A stretch of DNA of 64,000 nucleotides from Okeania sp. SIO1I7 (GTDB taxonomy: Bacteria > Cyanobacteriota > Cyanobacteriia > Cyanobacteriales > Microcoleaceae): the NCBI GenBank assembly GCA_010672585.1, contig JAAHGF010000004.1, positions 92,831-156,830 on the forward strand, given 5' to 3'. The notes under the pieces are model-generated. The model did not search any database, had not been told where the DNA came from, and saw only the letters and a list, made by a program, of their open reading frames with translations. This document shows positions 41,601-50,266 of this stretch, piece after piece; position 1 is the stretch's first letter, and each line of letters opens with the position of its first letter. The position numbers and the translations under genes are program-made.

Positions 41601-41913
41601 CTTTTTGATAAGAGGCGATGGCTAACTGCCACTGCTTTTGCATGGCATATAGACTACCCATATTGGCATAGACTTCTGCCCAGTCAGGTTGAGCAGCAAG
41701 AGCTTTTGTGTACCAACTCATAGCTTCTTCTTTTTGACCCATAGCCAGACTAATGTTTCCTAGTGTTTTGTATGCAGGGGCAAAGTCTGGTAATTGGACT
41801 AAGGCTTTTTGACAAGCTGCCTGGGCTAGAGCTAATTTTCCTTGGGCAAAATAGATTTCTGCCTGTTGTAAATTTTCTACTGCTGTTGTTTCTGGATTTA
41901 ACTGCGAACACAT
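38653..41913 (-). CDS. TPR protein with large unassigned C-terminal, glycosyltransferase-like region
   Basis: About 15-16 TPRs cover residues 8-560 of 1086 (for example YYNLG-like FYNNLGLALSEKKQWSEAVD), degrading towards the end. Residues about 575-1086 form a region I cannot name. It includes SKLATPDRRFNNGVEFSQTI, SIVGFRRNLGHFFWQELNGI, a LLWVNLRTHNKSW strand, IAIVFDGWIDCNKVVE, and AYICVVGSGLVITSWLSDKP. The pattern of a conserved (G)HFFW-N followed by a late VGxGxxxxSW-xxxPGVAHADRGH is what GT-B nucleotide-sugar binding halves look like, for instance in GT61-type enzymes. No DxD stands out. Cytoplasmic. It is convergent in role, and the same strand, with the 32228-38131 enzyme 521 bp downstream. 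Confidence 0.75.
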   Translation of the reverse strand: MCSQLNPETTAVENLQQAEIYFAQGKLALAQAACQKALVQLPDFAPAYKTLGNISLAMGQKEEAMSWYTKALAAQPDWAEVYANMGSLYAMQKQWQLAIASYQKAISLQPNIAGFYRNLAKIWQVVGKPELAAECSYQVLTLEPESVTASECLSLGKALFDHQKLTEAMVCYGRAIELNPNLFRAYHLLGDALANQGSLDEAISYYQKAVKLQPNTWIAYQKLGKSLLEKGDFSAAIIAFEQAIEINPNSLWSYQKLGVAWMKLKNWDAVINAYRQAIELNSQNGFFYNNLGLALSEKKQWSEAVDAYKNAIELQPNNSGFYDNLAKVLSKQGQKEEAIACYSKVIELNPTNGDAYYSWGKILREIERFSEALDIYQKGLENLPTESQFFAKLESLLSQHKQSLIEDYRRCGKNYKKTGNLTQAIESYQKVTELQPQSSDYYELGMLWMEKQDWEAILFCYEKILYLEKKSGRYSQISRYKLLGVYLVKQGKIQQVIDCYHRVFQKYLQNLWWYYWLSISLSESGLIPEAVSLFKEWPKPQCYSLAKPKIDRNSSDSIYDKIWNWFNQENTKEFDFELENIDADNWEAEVNEIQNYFAKSEFLILDINKITESEQNRLQLLGISLEYLQIIALDNNQLENIYINYFNQELPAHPLKRTQHYPHSKLATPDRRFNNGVEFSQTIVEFQYMYAIDPLSGNLIRTNESFYLQDLTIIYRFVGVEVFYILTGSFGGWKLSLYIPKFEIVLILSDKDTHITKQTQSNYNTLKAYFVTYFREVKQYINSKQPRLLTSIVGFRRNLGHFFWQELNGIHYLYKNLLLDWIDCLAIGNYQHLQVTELFPELNNKKQLVLGKFSDMKKFQLLLNNNCLCFRVAEHFISQEYISRIYDFAWYKCSENFREALPNQDNNREFFPLLWVNLRTHNKSWKSQGQGYANIINKLSEDFPKIAIVFDGWIDCNKVVESIVKLLKPQVKIYNTLSFPLHESIVWAHQIDAYICVVGSGLVITSWLSDKPGVAHADRGHLNQQRFWSRVKENSIAPLFLKRQEIKPLQNRAYGNYQVDWQIIYQKIFQIIKKVEKEKLIAKDTN

Positions 41914-42291
41914 ATCTGCTTATCCTGTTTTCGGAGTTATTAGCAACGAGTTAATCATACTTGTCTTGATTTGAAATTACTAACTAGGTAGAACATTAGG
42001 TGACAAATTTAAGATACTATAGGTAGCTGTATTTGATTATTTTGGCCTAGCTCAGATTTAATTTTGAGGGTCTTTTATAATAAATGATTCTTAGGACGTA
42101 GTTCTATTGCCTTGGAATAGGCAACAATTAGAGTGTCAGCCACCTTAGTAATTAAAGAAAAAGTAAACTCGATCTAATTTTGAGCATCAATTACAGAAAT
42201 ATTATCAACTTTTTATCACACTGTATATCAAATATAAATTTTTGAATTAAAGATCATATCTAAAAATATAGAGAGGTTTCATAATATCAAG
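41914..42291. other. Divergent gap with a TPR-gene relic
   Basis: Between the divergent TPR and sulfotransferase genes. It contains the relic at 42075-42165 and otherwise AT-rich sequence that should hold two promoters. No repeat-family member was seen. Confidence 0.6.
42075..42165 (-). pseudogene. Relic of a TPR-repeat C-terminus
   Basis: The frame reads VADTLIVAYSKAIELRPKNH-LL and stop. AYSKAIELRPKN is a textbook second TPR helix (compare AYRRAIELxPN in the intact genes). No start or further repeats remain. It probably marks a former larger TPR gene upstream of 41913. Confidence 0.6.
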
Positions 42292-45012
42292 ATGACTTTA
42301 CCTAGTTTTATCATCATAGGCGCTCAAAAGTGTGGTACAACTTCCTTGTATAACTATGCGATTGAGCATCCACAAATTTTGCCAGCATCAATGAAAGAAT
42401 TGCATTTTTTTAACTGGCGTTCTAAACCGGGAAACAGAAAAACTGTAGAAGGAGTAGATTGGTATTTATCTCAGTTTCCCACAATTCCTAATGGAAAAAA
42501 TCTCATAACTGGCGAAGCTACGTCAGATTATCTAGTTGACCCACATACTCCCCAGAGAATGTTTAATTTATTACCAGATGTTAAACTAATTGTGCTTCTA
42601 AGAAATCCTGTAGATAGAGCAGTATCTCATTATCATCATAATCGAAGAATTAGTAAAAAACGAGAAATTTTACCTTTCAGACAAGCAATTGAAAAAGAAC
42701 CAGAAAGATTGAATATAGAAAAAGAAAAACTATTATCTGATGAAAATTATAGAAGTTTATTTCATAGAAACTATAGTTATTTAGAAAGAGGAATTTACAT
42801 TGAACAATTAGAAAAATGGATGAGTATTTTTCCCAGAGAACAGTTCTTAATTCTGAAAAGTGAAGATTTTTATGCTCGTCCAAATGTCACACTAAGAGAA
42901 GTTTTTGAATTTTTGGGTTTGCCTAATTATCAAGTAACTAATAAAAAGAAAGATCATCAACTTTCTTATCAGCCAATAGATCCAAAAATCCGCTCAAATC
43001 TTGCTGAATACTTTCAACCTTATAATCAAAAATTAGAAGAATATTTAGGTAGAAAATTTAATTGGGAAATGAATGGCAACAAAGAACAAAAACAACATAT
43101 ATCCCTGTCTCAAGTCAAAGAAAAATTACATAACTATCAGTCTGAGTTAGAGCAAATTAAGTCAAAACTAGATTCAAAATCAATTTCCAAATCAAGGCAA
43201 ACTTTTCAGGAAGTTGAAGAGAATGTAATTAACTCTTTTGTTCAATCATCAAAAATAGTTGTTGAAAATTATGATGCAGACTCTCACCCCATATATGCTG
43301 AATTATTTTGGGGATATAAAATCGAAAAAATTCAGGAAAAAACTAGCGATAGAAATACCATTAATATTTCTGGATGGGCATTAGGAAAAAACAGTCCTGT
43401 AGTTGCTATAGAAATAGTGGAATTGAGTAGCATACTGAAAAAAGTATCTGTTAATCAGTTATGTCCTGATATAGCTAAACGTTATCCAGAAGTACCCCAA
43501 GTAAAAGAAATTGGTTTTAGTATAGATTTCCAAGTCAATAAATTACGACCCAAATTTAACTGGCTAATACAAGCAGTATTAGCCGATGAAACTCGAATGC
43601 CAATAGGTTGTATCCGGACTAATAATACTAAATCACTAAACATTAGAGCTACACCTTTATTGACAGAAGAAGCTATCAAATTTTTAGAAAATTTATTGAA
43701 GCAAAAACCTCATGCTAAAGTATTGGAATTTGGTAGTGGAGGTTCTACTATCTGGCTATCTAAGTTAACTAAAAATCTGACTTCTATTGAGCATGACGGT
43801 AGGTGGTTTCAGCAAGTTAAAAATCAGATTCAGAAACAGAAAAATTGTCATCCAGTAGATATTAAACTATTAGCAAGACCATATCATACAATATGTGAAA
43901 AAATTCCTGAAGAATCTTTCGATTTAATTATTGTAGATGGTCGTGATCGAATGAAATGCTTTGAGGCATCAATTAAACTTTTAAAACCAGGTGGAATATT
44001 GATGTTGGATGATGCACAAAGAGAAAGGTATAAACAAGCTCAAGATTTGTTAATAGATTGGCAATTCACAAAAACTGTTAGCAAAAATCGTCATACTTAT
44101 TGGTGGCAAAAAACACTGCAAAAAATCACAAATATAGAGCCGAACCAATCACTTACAAATCAAAAGCAAATATTTCATAAATCGGAAGAAAGTGCAGTTA
44201 TTGCTGGTGTTTCAATGGTGAAAGATGAAGAAGATATTATCTACTACACTTTAGCTGGAAATTATCGACAAGGCATCACAAAATTCGTAGTTCTAGATCA
44301 TTTATCCTCAGATAAAACGACAGATGAAATTAGACGTTTTGCTGATGATTATCCAGAAGCAATGGTTTACCTAATTGAAGATAGAGACCCTTTATTTCAT
44401 AAGTTTAGAAAAATGTCTGCTGCTGCTGAGTTTGCTCACAGAATGTGGGGAGCAGAATGGATATTTCCATTTGACGCTGATGAAGTTATTGCTTCATTGG
44501 ACAAACCTCTACGAAATATTCTCAGTCAATTGGGGCCAAAACACTTTTGTCTAGGTCTCCAGCACAGAAATTATTTGCCACGCTCATTCTACGATTCGTC
44601 TGAACCTAATCCTCTCAAAAGAATGACTCACAGAAAGAAGGAAGATACTTCTCTTTTTCACAGTCAGGGTTACAGTAAGGTTATAGTTCGTTGGCAATTA
44701 GGTATGGAGATAGATCAGGGACATCATCTTGTAAAGTTTGAGGGAAAGAAGTTACCTGTCACAGCACTTGGAAAAAATCATGGACTCATTCTCAGACAAT
44801 ACAGATATCGTTCTAGAGAACAGATAAAACAAAAAATTGTGAATGGAGGAAAAGCTTACGAAGTAAGCCAAGATATATCACAAAAACATGGTGGCTTTTG
44901 GCAAGAACGTTACAAGCAGTATCAGAAAGAAGGAGAAAAATTTATTGATGAATTTTATGCCACTGAGATTAATGGATATTCAGATGCTATTTATGATCCA
45001 GCCTGGGTTTGA
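42292..45012 (+). CDS. Sulfotransferase-GW module-methyltransferase-GT92-like fusion
   Basis: Domains in 906 aa: a sulfotransferase (1 to about 265) with PAPS loop IIGAQKCGTTSLYNY (8-22) and 3'-phosphate motif KLIVLLRNPVDRAVSHY (about 98-114); a short coiled coil (about 275-305); a GW module (about 343-443, ISGWALGKNSPVVAIEIV); a small class I methyltransferase (about 457-607, KVLEFGSGGSTIWLSKL, FDLIIVDGRDR, LKPGGILMLDDAQR); and a GT92-like domain (about 635-880, SMVKDEEDIIYYTLAG, VLDHLSSDKT, FDADEV near 727). The last domain is closely related to the end of the 19337-23782 protein. One chain could glycosylate, methylate and sulfate a common acceptor. There is no export signal. The start ATG at 42292 puts the PAPS loop at the usual distance. 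Confidence 0.9.
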   Translation: MTLPSFIIIGAQKCGTTSLYNYAIEHPQILPASMKELHFFNWRSKPGNRKTVEGVDWYLSQFPTIPNGKNLITGEATSDYLVDPHTPQRMFNLLPDVKLIVLLRNPVDRAVSHYHHNRRISKKREILPFRQAIEKEPERLNIEKEKLLSDENYRSLFHRNYSYLERGIYIEQLEKWMSIFPREQFLILKSEDFYARPNVTLREVFEFLGLPNYQVTNKKKDHQLSYQPIDPKIRSNLAEYFQPYNQKLEEYLGRKFNWEMNGNKEQKQHISLSQVKEKLHNYQSELEQIKSKLDSKSISKSRQTFQEVEENVINSFVQSSKIVVENYDADSHPIYAELFWGYKIEKIQEKTSDRNTINISGWALGKNSPVVAIEIVELSSILKKVSVNQLCPDIAKRYPEVPQVKEIGFSIDFQVNKLRPKFNWLIQAVLADETRMPIGCIRTNNTKSLNIRATPLLTEEAIKFLENLLKQKPHAKVLEFGSGGSTIWLSKLTKNLTSIEHDGRWFQQVKNQIQKQKNCHPVDIKLLARPYHTICEKIPEESFDLIIVDGRDRMKCFEASIKLLKPGGILMLDDAQRERYKQAQDLLIDWQFTKTVSKNRHTYWWQKTLQKITNIEPNQSLTNQKQIFHKSEESAVIAGVSMVKDEEDIIYYTLAGNYRQGITKFVVLDHLSSDKTTDEIRRFADDYPEAMVYLIEDRDPLFHKFRKMSAAAEFAHRMWGAEWIFPFDADEVIASLDKPLRNILSQLGPKHFCLGLQHRNYLPRSFYDSSEPNPLKRMTHRKKEDTSLFHSQGYSKVIVRWQLGMEIDQGHHLVKFEGKKLPVTALGKNHGLILRQYRYRSREQIKQKIVNGGKAYEVSQDISQKHGGFWQERYKQYQKEGEKFIDEFYATEINGYSDAIYDPAWV

Positions 45013-45092
45013 ACTAGGGGTTAGGGGTTTACGAAGTCAGAAGTCAGAAGTCAGAAGTCAGATAGAGTAGGGGGTAGGGGGTAGGGGAGCCT

Positions 45093-45312
45093 TCATTAAT
45101 GGATAATTGATAATTACCTCTCCCTAAAAGGGACAGGATTGACAAATAAGGAAAAAATTTATTCTCTTGGTCGATTGGATATGGCGCAGGTTTCGGAGCC
45201 ATCCCACCCTACGGGAAGCTCCGCTACGACCGCTTTTTTCCCCTTGAAAGGGGAGGCAGAGTAAGCCGAGTTGTTTAATTATTTAATTATTTAATTATTA
45301 ATTATTCGGTAA
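45093..45312 (+). repeat. Dispersed repeat family II, copy F
   Basis: CATTAATGGATAATTGATAA, TTGGTCGATTGGATATGGCG, CATCCCACCCTACGGGAAGC, CCCCTTGAAAGGGGAGGC, then an AATTATTT tract and TTATTCGGTAA. Confidence 0.9.
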
Positions 45313-45323
45313 GACTGGCGACG

Positions 45324-46068
45324 TATAGCGCTGTGCGCAGGCAACAGCTCCGGAAGGCAACAGCTCATCTGGAGGAATAAAAAACCGATAATATAAGACT
45401 TTTAGCTATTGGACAGTTTTTGTAATTTGTAAATATGCCAGCGCACATTGCTATATGTCGGTAGGGCGACTTCAACAATTAATAATTAATAATTAATAAT
45501 TACCTCTCCTGGAAAAGAAGAGGATTGACGCGGAGCGTGAAAATTTTTTCTTTTCTGTTGGTCGATGGTCGGCCAGCTCCGAGACCTCGCCATCCCACCC
45601 TACGGGAAGCTCCGCTTTTTCCGTTTGTCATGCTCCGCAAACATGTCGGCGATAGCCGTTAACCTAATTATGCGCTAGCAAAACGACCGCTTTTCTCCTT
45701 TAAAGGAGAGGCTTTAAACCTTAATTATTCGGTAAAGAAGTTATTTTTGCCACGGGGATGGATGAGCAACCCTCCAAAAATATTTTGATCAGGTTTGGGT
45801 GTTCGGGTTAATCAGATTGAGGCCAAGAGTAAGCTTTTCTTGACCGCGACTGAGATGTGGGTTGTATAGCAATGTGCGCTGGCATATTTACAAATTACAA
45901 GAACTGTCCAATAGCTAAAAGTCTTATACTATTCCAACGGAGATGCTGCGCAAACGGTTTTTTATTCCCCCAGATGAGCTGTTGCCTCACAGGAGTGCGC
46001 ATTCCCTTGCGACTGGCGTCGTCGCGGGGTCGCACCGCTGTTGCCTGTTGCCTGCGCACAGCGCTATA
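45324..46068. repeat. Large inverted repeat enclosing a family-II copy
   Basis: The left arm 45324-45455 (TATAGCGCTGTGCGCAGGCA to GCGCACATTGCTATA) is inverted at 45865-46068. The right arm has roughly 70 bp extra GC-rich sequence (CATTCCCTTGCGACTGGCGT and on). Both arms contain TAAGACTTTTAGCTATTGGA (or its complement) and the AACAGCTCATCTGG block. Confidence 0.9.
45477..45735 (+). repeat. Dispersed repeat family II, copy G, inside the inverted repeat
   Basis: AATTAATAATTAATAATTAC start, AGAGGATTGACGCGGAGCG, TTGGTCGATGGTCGGCCAGC, CTCCTTTAAAGGAGAGGCTT and the end TTATTCGGTAA. Confidence 0.9.
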
Positions 46069-46237
46069 GACCCAGTTATGCTCAAAAGGGTTGGAGAAAA
46101 TTTTCCCATTTCCCTATTGCCCAAAACCTAAGCCCTTCGGCACGAAGCGATGATAAATATTTTTCTACTTGATCTTCTAAACAGCAAAAAAAATTAATGT
46201 AGTTCTGGAAGTAGTCTGTAACTGAGGAGAGATTTCT

Positions 46238-48241
46238 ATGAATCAGGTAAGAAAAAAAGCCACTTTAAGTTTATGTGCAATTATGAAAAATGAAGGACCT
46301 TATTTGAGAGAATGGTTAGAATTTCATAAGTTAGTTGGTGTTGAAAGATTTTATTTATACAACAACAATAGTACCGATCGTACTCTTGATATTGTTCGTC
46401 CATATAGAGAAAATCACGAAGTAGTTCTGACAAATTGGCCTGTGCAAAATGGTCAACAAATGAAGGCATATAATCATTTCCTACAAAAGTATAAAAATGA
46501 ATCAAAATGGATAGCATTTATAGATTTAGATGAGTTTTTATTCCCCACAGAAAAAAATGATTTAAGAGAAATATTAGAAGAATTCCCAGATGTTCCTGCT
46601 ATTGGAGTTAATTGGTTGATTTTTGGCACATCAGGATATGAGAAAAAACCGAAAGGATTACAAATAGAAAATTTTACTAAACGAGCTAAAGAGGATTTTA
46701 AGGCTAATCTCAATTTTAAATGTATTGTTCGCAGTGAGTTTACTATTGAATGTATGACTCCTCATCATTTTGTCTATGTTAATGATGGAGTAGCAGTTAG
46801 CGAAAATCATGAAAAATTATCGGCAAAAGTTTCTCCTCAACATTCTGTGAAAAAATTGAGAATTAATCATTATTTTACTCGCTCTATGGAAGAAAGTTTA
46901 AATAAAATTAAGAGGGGGAGAGCAACTGTAAATCACAAAAGAAAAATAGGAGAACTTAAATATCATGATCGTAATGAAGTAGAAGATTTAACTATTCAAA
47001 GATATATTCCTAAACTCAAAAAGTCACTAGCCGTATTTGAGAGGGAGAAAGATGGGGTAACTACCTTAGAAGAATCAAATTCATTACTAACTATTGGGAA
47101 TTTAGGTAAAGTAGTACTTGAGAATCAAATTCTACAATTAACAGGTTGGATAGTTTCTCTAATTCTAATTCCTGTTAGTGGTTTTAAAGTTTGGATTGGA
47201 GGTGAAGAGTATAAAGACTTTAAACAAACTCTAGGAATAAAAAGCCCGAGAATAAAAAAAGCCCGCCCTAGATTAAAAGGGGCAGAAAAGGCGAGATTTT
47301 GTCTAGAAATACCTCTCAATAAAATTCATAGAGAAAGCTATCAAGACCTCCTAATTATTTTAATCCCAATGTTGGGAAATTTCGAGGGGTCTGTTTTGAT
47401 CGATGTCTTTAATCCTTCTAGGAAGGTTCCTTCTGAAGAATATATTAGTCAGATTGATAGAAATAGTTCTGTTGATTTTCAGTCTAATGCTTTTAAATGG
47501 TTAGGATATTTAATTCAAAGAATAGGTCTCAAACCAACAGATAGTATTCTTGATATTGGCTGTGGAATAGGTGAAGTTGCTTATGGCTTGACTTATTACT
47601 TAACACCTAAAGCACGTTATGAAGGCATTGAATTTTCAGAAAAAGCAATTGATTGGGCACAGCAAGAAATTACTCCTAGAAAATCTAACTTTAATTTTCA
47701 ATACCAGGATATTTTTCATCCTATTTATAACTCAAAGGGGACTCTACCTATGAAAAATTTTATATTTCCCTATCCAGAAGCAAGTTTTGATGCGGTCTGT
47801 ATTAGTAATTTTTTTACTCATTTATCTAGTATCGATATACGTCATTATCTCCAGCAAATTAAGCGAGTTTTAAAAGTAGGAGGAAAGTGTTTATTTGCCT
47901 GCTTTTTAATTAATTTTGAATCTCAAAATTTAATTGCTGACGGCAAGAGTTCTCAGCATTTAATCTATGAAATAGAAGGTGGTTTCTGTTTAGATTCAGA
48001 ACTTCCAGAAAAGACAATAAGCTTTCAAGAATCCCTAATAATTGATTGGATCAAAGAAAGTGGTTTAACTGTTGTAGGCAAATATTATGGTTCGTGGTGT
48101 GGGCGTAAATCTTTTACTCATCAAGATTTGCTAATTCTGCAAAAAAAAACTGAAGTTCAATCAAAATTTAATAACTACCAAACAGTCTTGAAACAATACA
48201 AGCTTAGATTACAAAAAATTCAGGGAGAATTATGGCAGTAG
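46238..48241 (+). CDS. GT92/Glyco_transf_2_4-like glycosyltransferase-GW module-methyltransferase fusion
   Basis: Residues 8 to about 250 of 667 form the glycosyltransferase: LCAIMKNEGPYLREWLEFHK, YLYNNNSTDRTLDIV, and the metal-binding FIDLDEFLFP (about 93-102), with a late basic NHYFTRSMEESLNKIKRGRA. A GW module follows (about 285-395, LQLTGWIVSLILIPVSGFKV, ARFCLEIPL). The C-terminal class I methyltransferase (about 412-628) has SILDIGCGIGEVAYGLTYYL, IEFSEKAIDWAQ and IKRVLKVGGKCLFACFLINF, ending with YYGSWCGR. That domain is paralogous to the ends of the 48416 and 50825 proteins. A GAGGAGAG site lies about 9 nt upstream of the ATG. Likely it adds and methylates a sugar residue. Confidence 0.88.
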   Translation: MNQVRKKATLSLCAIMKNEGPYLREWLEFHKLVGVERFYLYNNNSTDRTLDIVRPYRENHEVVLTNWPVQNGQQMKAYNHFLQKYKNESKWIAFIDLDEFLFPTEKNDLREILEEFPDVPAIGVNWLIFGTSGYEKKPKGLQIENFTKRAKEDFKANLNFKCIVRSEFTIECMTPHHFVYVNDGVAVSENHEKLSAKVSPQHSVKKLRINHYFTRSMEESLNKIKRGRATVNHKRKIGELKYHDRNEVEDLTIQRYIPKLKKSLAVFEREKDGVTTLEESNSLLTIGNLGKVVLENQILQLTGWIVSLILIPVSGFKVWIGGEEYKDFKQTLGIKSPRIKKARPRLKGAEKARFCLEIPLNKIHRESYQDLLIILIPMLGNFEGSVLIDVFNPSRKVPSEEYISQIDRNSSVDFQSNAFKWLGYLIQRIGLKPTDSILDIGCGIGEVAYGLTYYLTPKARYEGIEFSEKAIDWAQQEITPRKSNFNFQYQDIFHPIYNSKGTLPMKNFIFPYPEASFDAVCISNFFTHLSSIDIRHYLQQIKRVLKVGGKCLFACFLINFESQNLIADGKSSQHLIYEIEGGFCLDSELPEKTISFQESLIIDWIKESGLTVVGKYYGSWCGRKSFTHQDLLILQKKTEVQSKFNNYQTVLKQYKLRLQKIQGELWQ

Positions 48242-48286
48242 AATTCTACTGCCATAACAATATTCTCATCTAATCAACTAGGTATA

Positions 48287-48350
48287 GCAGTCGAAGGAAA
48301 GGGCAAGGACATATCAAAAGCTTAAAACTCAGACAACGCCAGATTTTTTC
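48287..48350 (+). repeat. Dispersed repeat family III, copy 2
   Basis: GCAGTCGAAGGAAAGGGCA, GACATATCAAAAGCTTAAAA, CTCAGACAACGCCAGA, followed by a CTTCTTTTTTC tract. It lies between two fusion genes on the same strand. Confidence 0.85.
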
Positions 48351-48415
48351 TTCTTTTTTCTTTTTTCTTCTTTCTGCGATCAAGCAAAAATTAGTCTTAA
48401 ATATTCAACACAAAA

Positions 48416-50266
48416 ATGAGTAAAATCAATCAATTAGAAGGAGTAAAAACAAAAATTGTTTCGATTCATGTACCAAAAACTGCTGGTACAACATTTAAAC
48501 AAGTTTTGAGGCAAATATATCATCTAGAAGAAATTTTCTTTGACTATCCGCACAGGGGTGATTTTCGTCATAATATGTTAACTAATCCTAAACCGGAAGT
48601 TAAAGTAATTCATGGTCATTTCCCTAGTAATAAATATGATTATAAATTTCCAGAATTTAGAAAAATAATTTGGCTCCGAGACCCAATCAAGAGATTAATC
48701 TCTTTTTACTTTTTTTGGAAGACTTGGCAAATTTTATTAGAAAGTGATGAACAAAATTTATCATCGGTCAAAGAGTCTAATTTGACATTTATAGAATTCG
48801 CCGAAAAACCAGAGATGCAGAATGTAATTAAATCAAAATTTGTTCAAGAGCAAAAATTAACAGAATTTGACTTTGTCGGGATTCAAGAATTTTTTCCTGA
48901 AGATTTACATGAACTAAAATTTATACTAAACTGGCCAGAGTATAAACTTGAAACCCAGAATACCAACCCTTATCCAGAATACAAGTCATTATTAGAAGAA
49001 GTATTATCTAATCAAGAAATAGTGGATAAAATATCAAGTATAAATCAGGAAGATATAGAACTTTATCAAGAAGCACTAAGTTTGCGGGAGACGCGGAGAA
49101 AAACGTCAAAAATACAATACTATACTCAAGAAAATCTCAAAAATTTATTATCTGGAAAACAAGAAATTAGCCAGCAAATAATAAAAACTAATCCTTTACT
49201 TACTTGGGGTTCTATTGACAGGGCAGTCATTAAAAATCAAGTTTTGCGCTTATCTGGGTGGGTCGCTTCCCTTGATGCTGGTATGGTGGAAGGATTTAAA
49301 GTTTTGATTGGTAATCAAGTGTTTAGTTTTTTTGAACAGAATCTCAATATACCCAGTCCAGATGTAGAAAAAATTCATCCTAGTTTAGATAGTGCAAGTA
49401 ATGCCAGATTCCGGCTCAAAATACTTTTAAATCAACAACAAATTAACCAATTAAAGCATTCATTAATTGCTTTAACTCCTCAATTTCAATGTGGTGAGGG
49501 GATAATTTTATTAAAGGTATTAGCACCACTTTTGCCACTGCCGGAAGAGAAAGATATAAAAATAATTGATGTTGATGGCAGCGGTCAATTTATTCGTACT
49601 TCGTTCAAATTACTAGGAGATTTAATTCAGAGATTAGGTTTACAACCTACAGACCATATTCTGGATGTTGGTTGTAATATTGGTACTGTTCCTTATTCCT
49701 TAGTTCATTATTTACAACCTTCTGGTCGTTACGAAGGTTTTGATATGGTAAAAAATTTGATTTCCTCGTTACAAAAGGAAATTACAACACACAAACCTAA
49801 CTTTAACTTTAACTGGCATAACATTCATCACCCTCTGTATAATCCCACTGGCACAATATCAGCAATTAATTTTACTTTTCCTTATCCTGATGAAAGTTTT
49901 AACTGTGTCTGTATTTCTCATTTATTAACTCATTTACAAAGTCTGGAAATTATCCACTATCTTGATGAAATATATCGAGTTTTGAAACCTGGAGGGAGGT
50001 GCTTATTAATTTGCTTTTTAATCAACTCGGAATCAGAACAGTTAATAGCTAAAGGCAAAAGTTATCAACAGCTTATTTATGAAACAGAATATGGTTTTAC
50101 TAAAGATATTAATTTGCCAGAAAGAGGGATTGGTTTTAGGGAAAGTTTACTATTAGAGTGGATAAATGAACGAGGGTTTAATGTTCTAGAAAAATCTTAT
50201 GGTTCTTGGTGTGGTCGGACTTCATCTTTTAAAGAAGATTTGTTAGTTTTGGAAAAAAATATTTGA
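48416..50266 (+). CDS. Sulfotransferase-GW module-methyltransferase fusion
   Basis: The N-terminal sulfotransferase of the Sulfotransfer_2 type (10 to about 225 of 616) has VSIHVPKTAGTTFKQVLRQI (PAPS loop, about 15-34), VIHGHFPSNKY (about 64-74) and IIWLRDPIKRLISFYFF (about 83-99). The GW module (about 262-375) reads LRLSGWVASLDAGMVEGFKV, then PSPDVEKIHPSLDSASNARF. The methyltransferase (about 392-602) has HILDVGCNIGTVPYSLVHYL, IYRVLKPGGRCLLICFLINS and YGSWCGRTSSF. The motif I glycine pattern is DxGCNxG, intact enough for SAM binding. It is tandem with 46238-48241 and 50825-56320 on the same strand, with repeat-bearing spacers. Confidence 0.9.
   Translation: MSKINQLEGVKTKIVSIHVPKTAGTTFKQVLRQIYHLEEIFFDYPHRGDFRHNMLTNPKPEVKVIHGHFPSNKYDYKFPEFRKIIWLRDPIKRLISFYFFWKTWQILLESDEQNLSSVKESNLTFIEFAEKPEMQNVIKSKFVQEQKLTEFDFVGIQEFFPEDLHELKFILNWPEYKLETQNTNPYPEYKSLLEEVLSNQEIVDKISSINQEDIELYQEALSLRETRRKTSKIQYYTQENLKNLLSGKQEISQQIIKTNPLLTWGSIDRAVIKNQVLRLSGWVASLDAGMVEGFKVLIGNQVFSFFEQNLNIPSPDVEKIHPSLDSASNARFRLKILLNQQQINQLKHSLIALTPQFQCGEGIILLKVLAPLLPLPEEKDIKIIDVDGSGQFIRTSFKLLGDLIQRLGLQPTDHILDVGCNIGTVPYSLVHYLQPSGRYEGFDMVKNLISSLQKEITTHKPNFNFNWHNIHHPLYNPTGTISAINFTFPYPDESFNCVCISHLLTHLQSLEIIHYLDEIYRVLKPGGRCLLICFLINSESEQLIAKGKSYQQLIYETEYGFTKDINLPERGIGFRESLLLEWINERGFNVLEKSYGSWCGRTSSFKEDLLVLEKNI

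Larger units (their letters stand above)
45013..46237. other. 1.2-kb repeat island
   Basis: Holds an AGAAGTC heptamer run (45031-45062, just after the stop of the preceding gene), family-II copies F and G, and a large inverted repeat (45324-46068). The small open frames at 45857-46131 lie inside the inverted repeat and have no coding character. Confidence 0.85.

Noticed and set aside
45857-46131. Two short plus-strand open frames
   Set aside because: They lie in the right arm of the inverted repeat, and the left arm shows the same sequence is non-coding.
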